Positions 55,307-64,000 of a stretch of 64,000 nucleotides of DNA are shown here, one piece after another (the first letter of the stretch is position 1; each line of letters begins with the position of its first letter). This DNA is from Homarus americanus (taxonomy: Eukaryota; Arthropoda; Malacostraca; Decapoda; Nephropidae): the NCBI RefSeq assembly GCF_018991925.1, contig NW_024753828.1, positions 2,466,014-2,530,013 on the forward strand. Reading direction: 5' to 3'. Under the pieces are notes generated by a model. The model worked only from the letters and a program-made list of their open reading frames with translations. It was not told where the DNA came from and did not search any database. The position numbers and the translations under genes were made by a program.

Positions 55307-55657
55307 TCTTTTGTACATAAGAGAAATGACGCTGTTTACACGATTATGCACATCGTCTGCACGTTGGCGGGCCGTTCAAACCCGTCGAAATTCAAGTTTC
55401 CGCCGTCATAATTTGTATTTATTTTTTTTGTGTGTTCCAATAAAATACATTGAATTAAAAACTCGTGAAATTTGAGAAGCTACTATACAACATTTAACCC
55501 TTCAATATGTCTTAAAAGAGACCATGACGCAGAGAAAGTGGTGCTAGTGCTTCCAAGCATAAGCACAAGTCACTATCTATCCAGGAAAAGGGTGAATTTC
55601 CATGGTCCGACACCGGTTAGGTCCCGAGGTTACCGGACTAGAGAGGTACAACCTGTA

Positions 55658-57192
55658 ACACCAACCCGACTTACCTAAAAAAAAAAACTCTCTCAAGGTC
55701 ATTTGTTAGTAGGTTGGCTTGCTTTAGTTGGCTGATGGCATCTTTAATAAATGGCTTAATGTCAGATTCATAGTTGCCACTTAAATAAATGTAGTTAAAC
55801 AGAAGTGAACAGGTTTCTTTTTTTAAATAGTATATTTAGGTAACAGTAATAAAAAAGTTAATACAGGTACAGTGCAGGCATTCCATGATTTACAAAAGGG
55901 TTCCATTCCTTAAAAACTTTTCATAAATCATTATTTCTTAAATTGGATCACCTTTTACTAAAGACTCCCATTATAAATTAGGAGATAAGTTTCTATAATA
56001 AAATGAACTCAAAATGTCTTAAAATGCCACAAATGATGTTATGATAATTTTTGGTGTACACAATGACTTTGAGACAATAATAAACAAAATATGTGAAATA
56101 CATGCTGTACAGTACAGTAATAACATTATCCCTGTGTTTACGAGAAACTGGATGGGATTTGTAACAAAGTGAACAGTGAAATACTGAGCCAACATCTATA
56201 ATGAATATACAGTATTACTGTAGTAATACAGTACACTTATTTCCATTCTATAATAAAGGATACATATTACCTGTAAAAATGAAAAACATGCTTGGCCCCA
56301 TATAAGTTATTGCATCATATTAAATTCCCAGAACTTTGTTTACAGTGCTAATAAGTGGTGAAATAATAAATAAGAAATAAAATAAATGTAAATTACAACT
56401 CCTAGGGTGGATATGAGCTATTCTTGAGATTAAGAACTAGCTTTTCTCTATACAGTACAAAAGTCCCTAAAATATCTCATTTAAATACAGAGGAATGGTT
56501 AGGGACTGTACTGTAATATACTTGTATTACCAAATCAGCTTCAAGAATTCATCCTGGTGAAATTTTTCGCTTTCCGAATGTAATTTCAAAGGACTATTGT
56601 ACCAGGTTTTGTCCACATTAAACATGATTAGACTGGGTGTGAAGCTGTTCTGCATTTCTTTTTCAGTGATCCCTGTAAAACAATGTCCCTGCTTCAGAAT
56701 ATAAACACTCCCCTGAATATGGCAGGCTCTGCTTGAAAGTGTTCTATGGAGGCTTTCTCACAGGTTACTAAAGAAAAGACCTGTGGGCCTTAAATATCTA
56801 TTTTCCAGCCAGCCTGCAACTTTGGAATAAGTTTGACAGAACATTTAAAACTGGACATAATAGAGAAAACTTGAATTTCACTTTCCCAATAAAATCTCAT
56901 TGGGTTTTATAAACAAAATAAAACTACAGTATTACAATAGCTCAAGAACTATCAATAATATTGCTGTAGTGAATTCTTTCTCACATAATGCTGAAATTAA
57001 TCCTCAAAATAATATCTATCGTAAAATTTGGTAAGACACTTTCTTTTCTTCATATACTGTACTCCTGCAATAAATACGAGATGTGGACATATAAAAGTTA
57101 CAAAACTTCTGCATCAACATTCTTCTCAGTCAGCGAGTGAAAGCCTTCACTTTCACGAAATATATTACTGTATTTGCATCAAAATCATATCT
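55658..57192. other. Unassigned DNA downstream of MED7
   Basis: AT-rich, with TACAG motifs at 56108, 56210 and 56508. Nothing recognised as coding. This is the intergenic side of MED7, or part of a long 3' UTR. Confidence 0.4.
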
Positions 57193-57198
57193 TTTATT
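57193..57198 (-). terminator. Possible polyadenylation signal of MED7
   Basis: tttatt on the plus strand reads AATAAA on the minus strand, about 92 bases after the MED7 stop codon. It is the first canonical hexamer seen downstream; use of the site is inferred. Confidence 0.4.
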
Positions 57199-57289
57199 AT
57201 TACTATATTCGTGGCACTTTCTGCAACAGTATCTTATGATACTTTATATAATATAGAATTGTTTATATGTATAATTCTTTAGTATCTTT

Positions 57290-57505
57290 CTACAATGCAT
57301 CCACAATATTGCACATGAGTCTGTCTAAGCTTGAGCACTTATCCTCAGCAGCACTGCCACCATCATTCTTTGGCCTTAACTGGAGCTCCTCAGCGGAAGG
57401 CACAAGTAGTTTTGAATCAAGGTCTACATTGTCCGGAAGAGAAGCCAAAGCTTCTCTAACAAGTCTACTCACATCGTCTTCTTGTCTTTCTAACCGTTCC
57501 GCAAC
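57290..57505 (-). CDS. MED7: Mediator subunit 7, last coding exon
   Basis: Encodes the final 71 residues, VAERLERQEDDVSRLVREAL, then ASLPDNVD, an acidic/polar stretch and LMCNIVDAL before a TAG at 57290-57292. The acceptor (ttttatacag, AG complementary to 57506-57507) joins in phase 0 to the exon at 58299-58556. In MED7 the helix after the Q-A-R-E-T motif continues into this region (animal proteins have A-E-R-F-x-x-x and S-L-P-D). Together the two exons give 157 residues; human MED7 is 233, so about 65-75 N-terminal residues are missing. MED7 belongs to the Mediator middle module and pairs with MED21 as a four-helix bundle, acting in the nucleus in RNA polymerase II initiation. Confidence 0.9.
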   Translation of the reverse strand, partial: VAERLERQEDDVSRLVREALASLPDNVDLDSKLLVPSAEELQLRPKNDGGSAAEDKCSSLDRLMCNIVDAL

Positions 57506-58298
57506 CTGTATAAAATCATTTTGAATTATTTTTATAAACAGAACACAAAATTCAATACTGTAGTCTACTTTAAGTTAAGAACACTATCCAGCTTCCCTAC
57601 TTACTGCAAAAACTTGAGGAAATACCCAGAGATACATATGAAAAGTAAAGTCTAGAAAGCAACTTACAGTACAGTGTACACAAGTTTACCATAGACCTAA
57701 TGATATAAATACGTAGTGGTTATGTCCAGGAGCTAGATTCTGGTCAAAATAATTTCACTTACATATATTAATTAAATACCTAATTTATATTACTACAGTA
57801 TTGGTAAAAGTAAATATTTAAACATAAAATAATCCCAAGATGGTCAAGGAGACTGTGTATAGAGGCCAGCTAAGGTGGGGAGTGATGGAATTATTGAGAT
57901 GAAGTGGCAAGATTGCCTGCCTCTTCATCTGTGGATGGAAGTTTAAAAAATTTGGAGCATTCTTCTTTGTCTGTTTCTACAGATCCTTGTAGCAGTCAAT
58001 GTTAGTAACTTGTTATAATTCTTTGGCATTAATACAGGGATTATTAGTGACAGAATTTGAAAAAAAAAATGCAATCTACAGAAAAGATGGGCAAAATCAA
58101 ACATTTCCTCAGATCAATGCCAAACTGTAATGGGAGCAGAAGACAGAGAATTGAGAATTTTATAACAAGAATGAAAATTGTGAATGCATAGATGAATATG
58201 ATTATCTCATACCATTATGTGGGATTACGTATTCTATAAATCACAAAATCTGGGAAAGAAAGTTGCTATTGTGCGTAGTTGTGCAACTGAAAACATAC

Positions 58299-58556
58299 CT
58301 GATGTCTCTGCCGCTTCTGCATTTCAAGCATGACTCGCACAGTCTCTCGTGCCTGATGTGGTCGGAATTCATTAATCAGATGATGCATGTTGATGAATAG
58401 AATATTGATATCCTCGATCTTGTCTGTACGTTTTGTTGAGTCTGGACACTTTATAAGGATGTCCAAAAGGTCCAAGAAGTTAACTAATATAGAATGGTTT
58501 AATTTCTTCAGTTCCCTCCGATGGTCAAAGTTTTGAGGGTAAAGGCGACGGATGGC
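58299..58556 (-). CDS. MED7: Mediator subunit 7, internal coding exon
   Basis: 86 codons, phase 0 at both ends: acceptor cttacag before GCC at 58556, donor CAG followed by GTATGT at 58298. It encodes [33 protein letters not shown] and [19 protein letters not shown]. These match the MED7 family core (F-D-H-x-x-E-L-x-x-[17 protein letters not shown]) almost residue for residue. No stop or frameshift is present, unlike the transposon frames around it, which supports a functional gene. The preceding exon, with the N-terminal P-P-P-P…F-T-x-E-N-I segment that binds MED31, was not found up to position 64000. Confidence 0.95.
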
Positions 58557-59894
58557 CTGTAAGATAAGAATTTGTTAGCTTTTTAATACTGTATAGTATT
58601 AATAATTTGGTGTGAAGAATGGTGTTAAATCAAGAGCTCCACAGAATTCAATATACATTGTATAAGAAAATTAACATGAGTATATGCAATATACAGTACA
58701 TGGTATCCACAAACTTAGCTAGAAATTCTATGATTTTTCATAACCCAGAAATTTGCAAACAATTATGTATGTTACTGGCAAAGTATGAAAATCAGGCATT
58801 GCATGAAATGCCTTGGCATTCCATTCACTGCCTAGAAACTTTTCGGCAAAGTATGAAATAAGTTTCTTTTAATTTGATCTTTTATACTTTACCTAGGCAT
58901 TCTATACAATACCTACAAATTATATAAATGCCTTAGGCAAAGCATTAAAAGGACAAAGATAAATACATAGTGTTGTTTATTAACAAAATCAACAATGTGT
59001 GAAATGAGACCTGTTTATACATGTTTATTCCCATAACCTGGTTAGGTTAGGCATTTCATACAATGCCTGATTTTCACACTTTGCCAGTAACATACACTTG
59101 TCATATAAAGAGGAATATATGAAAGCCTTGAGCAATATTTTGCTGTACTACTCCCCTACTTTCTTTGGGTGACTCTTAAAGTCTTCCCTAACTGAGAGTG
59201 TTGGATACATGCCATTGAACTTCTGGAAAGAAAATTTTGTTCTAACACTTTTATTTGAACATAATACATCTACAATTTAAACTGTAATTACAATGGAATT
59301 TGGAACTCTTTCTACTCAAGGATAAACCTTTACATTTGATCTTCAGATGAGGTACAACATTTTCCAATACTGTACAGACAAACGCAGATTTTTTCCCATG
59401 ACTTTTCCATCACTTGGCACCAAGTTGGCAGTTTATGGAACCTGAATACTGTGTAAAACAACAGCCTCAGATATGTACAAAAACACTTTTATAGAACAGA
59501 CAAAATAATAAAAATAATGAACATACATACATACAATGTACTGTACTGTATATCTGGAAAATAATGTTTGTTACTGTTGGCTACACTTGAACACTAAGAC
59601 ACTAACATTCTGAACGTGTTGAAAAATATCCAGTCTCCTCTATCACGAACTGATTTTAAATGCATTAGCTCTCATTTTCTTAAAAACTTTTACAGTAACA
59701 ATGATAATAAAAATATCCATGCAAATACTGTACACTCCAACTCCTCTAATTCACCTTCAGTAATTTGGACATATTTGGTAATTTTGAATTATGCAGCAAT
59801 TTTTTATACTGAGACCCAACTGTCCCCATTTACCCATGCAGCTGTCAAATTGAAACATGTGGTTTCGTGCAGAGGAGCACCGCCTCAAGCATTG
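58557..59894 (-). other. MED7 upstream intron, left part
   Basis: No coding signal. A near-repeat with catt-gcatgaaatgcctt and caggcattg motifs occurs at 58790-58820 and inverted near 59050-59080, and TACAG motifs lie near 59538. Confidence 0.5.
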
Positions 59895-59902
59895 CCCTAG
59901 AG

Positions 59903-62818
59903 CAGTGTTTCTCAAACTGGGGGCCACGGCAAGATTTTAGGGGGGCCATGGTGGGCTAGTGTAAGTAGTATATATGTTTGGAGAAAATGTGGAAACTCTG
60001 ATTCAACTTTCTTTTCTTGTTACTTTACCTTGTTAGGGGAGATATCGTTTTTTTTAAATTTGTCTTTTTTTCTTCTTCTTTTTTGTCATTTTGTGTACTG
60101 TAATCATAATACCCGTACGGTACAGTTTTGATAGAGGGGGTATTTACAGTACATAGTATGGTGCAGCAGCTAGTTTTTCATTTCCAACGGATTCACTCAG
60201 ATTGCACGATTCTAGTTCCTGTCTTTGCCTTACAAGTGGTGATCAGACCAAATGTTCTCAGTCTTGCTCAAGATATCATTGGGAAAATATGAGTGGACTG
60301 TATGTGTATGTTTTACGTGTGATTGCATAGGCATTTTATGTATGTTTACATACATAATGCATGGACTTCATGCATGTTTGTGTGTTTGCCATTCGGATAA
60401 TTTTCTCATTTTTGTTTTTTATCAATATAAATTTTAGTATTTATCATTCATCTGTTTCTGTGACATTCTGTTTTTTAAAGAACTAGTCAACATTTAGAGA
60501 GAGAGATTAAAATTTTTTTGTAAAACCAAGAGATTCATGAGTCTTATATTTCTGTTTTTTATTATTATAATTTTTAGTCTTTATCATTCGTCTGTTTCTG
60601 TCTGTTTGGCATTGTTTTTTTTATAATTTCCTTAGAATTGCAATGGTTGCCAGTGTTACTAAGAAGCAGAAGTACAATGATCAATATATTAACTACAGAT
60701 TTACATCAATCCTTGCTGATGGCATCAAGAAACCTCAGTGTGTGTTGTGTTTCAAAGTGCTGGGGAACAATTCCATGAGGCCTAGTAAGCCGAAGCATCA
60801 TCAGACGACAATCCACCCCCAGTAAGCGGAGAGAGACCCCGCTTTCTTCAAGCGCCATGAACGGAGTTTGGGAAAACAGAGACTGGATGAGAGTGTTGCC
60901 TTCCAACAACAGAACTTAAGTGTAGTTGAGGCATCATACGAGGTTTCCATTGAAATAGCAAAGAAGAAGGCCGTGTGCTTTAAAGATGATCAAACGGGTT
61001 CTTGGAGAGGCAAGTGAATGTAAGATTCGGCAGATTTCCTTGTCAGACGACACGGTGAAACGGAGAATTAGTGAAATGTCAGATGATATCATGGAACAAG
61101 TGATACAAGAGATTAAATCATCTCCAACTGGTAGGTTTGCAATACAGTTGAATGAGTCAACGGATGTGAGTTCTTGTGCACAGCTACTTGTGTGACATCA
61201 AGGATGAATATCTGTTCTGTACACAGCTTGAAACTACCACAACAGTTTTAGATGTGATAGAAAAGTTGACTTCTTTCTTCACAACTTAACAGGATCACCT
61301 GGAAAAATTGTTGTGGAGGCTGTACTGATGGGGCTCTGGCGATGCTGGGATCGAAATCGGGGTTACAGAAGCGCGTCAAGGAAGTAGCTCTGAATGTCAA
61401 AGGGGTTCATTGTATGATCCATCGTTTTGCACTGGCATCGAAAACCCTCCCTGATGCCCTTTGCAAGATCCTGGAGGCAGTGGTAAAATGTGTCAACTTT
61501 GTGAAAGCAGATTTGAACTCTCGCCTTTTCCAGAACCCCTGTAAAGGCATGGATTCAGAGCATGAAACCCTCCTCTTTTACTCCAAAGTGCGATGGCTTT
61601 CCACGGGTAATGTTGTGAATTGAGTGTTCGAACTTCGGGGAGAACTTAAGTTGTTCCAGGAAATGAAAGGGAAGGATGATCTACAAAGTCACTTCAACGA
61701 GATGTAGTGGGAGCGACGTCTTGCGTACCTGGCAGACATATTTGAGCAACTAAACAGGCTACAAGGCAAGGAAAGAAATGTGTTTCACCACATGGATTGT
61801 ATTCGCACATTTCTTGACAAACTCCAGAATTGACAAAGCAAAGTCAGTGCAGGAAATGTTGCCACGTTTGAGAATATCTCAATTGTTTTTGACGAGATTG
61901 AAGAGGATCATCTACTTGACCCATCACTCAAAAATTAAATAATTCAGCCAGTGCCAGATTTAGACCTGTGGAGGCCCATGGGTAGCCTCTTTGTGGAGGC
62001 CCCCCCTCATTATAACTACCCAAGAGGGTGGGGTGGCGAGTGAAGCGAGCCTAAACATCTGGGAGTTCCGGGGGGCGCTGTAAGCCCCCTGGGAAAATTT
62101 TGAAATTTGAACACTTCTTTGGAGAATTTTGAAGCCATGTGCAGTCATATTGAGGAAATTAGAACACAGCGCCCTGATGGCATTCGTAATGGAAGTGATA
62201 ATGAAAAAAATATTTTATTTGTTTTTTTTAATCTCAATTTCGTTAGTCCATGTGGTTTATTTTTAATCAATATGTGTTTGTGGAATTCTAAATATATTAT
62301 TAGCAACACAAACAATAGCATTCATTAAAAATATACGGTTCATAGGAAAACCAGGTATTCATGAATTTCAAGGAGTAGCTAACCTAATTTCTATCACGCT
62401 TCTTGCTGAACATAGTTTTACGTGATGGAATAGATAAACATGAATTTTAAAGAATGAAAATAAAAATAATCCAAATGAATAAACAAATAAATAAAATATT
62501 GTAATATGTGGAAGCCCCTGGGCAGCTGCCCACTTTGCCCACTCCTGAATCCGGCCTTGAATTCAGCACTTGAAATCCTTGAAAAGTGAACTCAAAAGGT
62601 ACTTCCCAGAATTCGAGGTAATGTCATCCATCCCATTGAACTGTAACAAAATATGCATTCTGTTTGATGATTGAAAACATTAAAATAAAGGAAGAGAACC
62701 AAAACAGTTTATTTTATCATTATTTGTGAGGGGCTTGGGAAAGAACTGAAGGGGGGCCATGAGGATGTTGAGTGTTCCTCATAGGGGGGAATGGAGTGAA
62801 AAACTTTGAGAAACACTG
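59903..62818 (+). mobile_element. Near full-length hAT transposon, transposase decayed
   Basis: Ends cagtgtttctcaaactgggg and the complement cagtgtttctcaaagttttt, with the 8-bp ccctagag duplicated at 59895-59902 and 62819-62826. The plus strand encodes a BED-type zinc finger (KKPQCVLCFKVLGNNSMRP, KPKHHQTTIH; C-x2-C…H-x4-H) at about 60725-60820. Transposase segments follow (KVRWLSTGNVV, VKGVHCMIHRFALASK, HHMDCIRTFLDKLQN) at 60990-61940. The protein resembles the GTF2IRD2/ZBED5/FAM200 branch of hAT. At least ten stops or shifts occur, and a second hAT element is inserted at 61949-62559. The C-terminal dimerisation motif was not found. Confidence 0.9.
61949..62559. mobile_element. Non-autonomous hAT element nested in the hAT
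   Basis: Starts cagtgccagatttagacctg and ends ctcctgaatccggccttg. The 8-bp aattcagc flanks both ends (61941-61948 and 62560-62567). It is the same family as 37221-38037, in opposite orientation and with a shorter interior. Shared internal strings include gccctgatggcattcgtaat, seen as its complement at 37609-37628. Removing it restores contiguous sequence of the host hAT. Confidence 0.9.
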
Positions 62819-62826
62819 CCCTAGAG

Positions 62827-64000
62827 GGATACTTCATCTTTGTGCAGTCTCCATGTACTGTACCATTTGTCTTTTGTGTGGAAAAAATTTTGTTTTCCTT
62901 TAGAATTAACAAAATTTACTTTAAATAAATGTAGATATAAGATAAAGAGTAATAATAGCAAACTGGATGCCAATTGTTTTTTGTACTGGCTGAATTATCC
63001 ATTTGAGTTGCTGAAAACCTCCACCATCTTGACAAAATGTCTAAATTTACTGACCAAATTGCCTTTGGGCAATTCAACCAGGGTAGAACCCCAAAATTAT
63101 TGAATTAGAGGGGTTTCAGTGTATGCAAATATTCAATTCCACAACATGCATTTAACAATCACTCAGGTACAGCAGCATACCACAAATTTGAAATACTATT
63201 GGACAAGAAACTGTTATTGTCATGAATTAGCATAACCAGTAACATAAAAGAATACTGTACTGTACTGCAAATAATCCCAAGCTAGCTACAACAACATACA
63301 TACAGTACATGCTTAATTAGTGTGCACTTATATAAATACATATACAATACAGTAAATCCTCTGAATAATGGATGTTCCCAATTTGTCCCTTAAAATTCAG
63401 TAAAAACAAACACAAAAGTGATGGCACTGTACTGACCGCAGTACAGTATGCGAGGGTTACGTTCCTGGGATCTCCACATAAGTGCAAATTCACGTGTATT
63501 CAGGTCCCCTGTATAATCCCCTTTTTATACTGTACTAAGGTAACCGACACGCAACTTCAGAGTTTGATACGCAACTCCTTAGTAAGTCCAATATCTTGAC
63601 GGAACTAGTGCGAGAGAGAGAAGGATGCCTTGGTAATGCTTTAGCCTACAGTACAGTACCATACAAACACTTTAAATATACAAACAATAACAAATATTAA
63701 ACCTATGGTATAACATGAACACACTAAAAGTAGTAAAAACACTCAAACCATCCTATGGGCTACATGAAACAGTTCAGCTGGGCAATCACAAAGCTGACTC
63801 ACAGACGTGTGTGGCTGCTGCAGCTCAGTACTGTGTGTATAATGTGACATCACATATGGGAAGGGAGGGTGCACCTGGGTGGGGAGTTGGCGGTGATGCA
63901 GTTATAGCTAACTGCCTCAATACATACATTCACTTCCCACACATACACCTATGCTCTTCATTTTTCTCATTTAAAATTTTTATATTATGTATATTCTATT
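62827..64000. other. Right end, probable MED7 intron
   Basis: No coding frame recognised. Around 63440, cagtatgcgagggttacgtt looks like a decayed mariner/Tigger terminus. Several TACAG runs are present (63250, 63300, 63645). Confidence 0.4.

Larger units (their letters stand above)
54210..55655. mobile_element. Tigger/mariner-like element (1446 bp) with nested insertion and tandem duplication
   Basis: Left end caagttgtacctctctagtc and right end gactagagaggtacaacctg are near-perfect complements flanked by TA (54208-54209, 55656-55657). The subterminal ggtccgg motif is also mirrored. The interior holds a LINE-A-type tail (54264-54412) and two tandem copies of a roughly 400-bp block. No transposase was recognised; the last 60 codons before the right end (55472-55678) are open only because of the terminus. 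Confidence 0.82.

Overview
This window looks like nuclear DNA from an arthropod, most likely a decapod crustacean. It is AT-rich, intron-bearing and dominated by interspersed and tandem repeats. Most recognisable coding sequence belongs to decayed transposons: CR1-, Jockey-, RTE- and I-group LINEs, a Penelope-like element, hAT, Tigger/pogo-like, Harbinger-like and Mutator-like DNA elements. The assignment rests on this repeat mix and on TTAGG-type short runs; no species can be named. There are no operons, prokaryotic genes or CRISPR arrays.

Host genes are few. A partial exon at 1-206 (minus) encodes part of an LDL-receptor-class-B-like beta-propeller. A candidate first coding exon with a signal peptide and a clean splice donor lies at 26527-26599 (minus), in the same intron phase. 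The last two coding exons of the Mediator subunit gene MED7 lie at 57290-57505 and 58299-58556 (minus). Its N-terminal exon was not found, so the intron upstream probably runs beyond the right edge and carries a near full-length hAT transposon.

Layout: 1-5.8 kb is intron-like DNA with an RTE scrap, a 473-bp Mutator-like MITE, a 66-bp tandem duplication, a long inverted repeat and a 786-bp TIR element. 5.8-12 kb holds CR1 copies and a 5'-truncated I-group LINE with a 14-bp target duplication. 13.1-16.7 kb is one long minus-strand LINE (called LINE-A here) carrying two tail insertions. 17.2-25.3 kb holds an RTE relic, a 30-bp minisatellite split by a Jockey LINE (itself hit by a LINE-A-derived short element), a 2-kb 30-bp satellite and two hAT remnants. 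27-34.3 kb is a Penelope-like element broken by a CR1, a second Jockey and an unexplained 1.6-kb block. 34.7-42.1 kb holds a Harbinger-like element and a 4-kb I-group LINE split by a hAT MITE. 45.6-46.8 kb is a G-rich 20-bp minisatellite. 48-55.7 kb holds a purine-rich open frame and several Tigger/mariner-like elements. MED7 and its intron fill the right end.

The insertions give a relative chronology: hAT MITEs inside a LINE and inside another hAT, a CR1 inside a Penelope element, a LINE-A derivative inside a Jockey that is inside a minisatellite. No intact autonomous element was found; every long frame has at least one stop, shift, truncation or lost catalytic residue.
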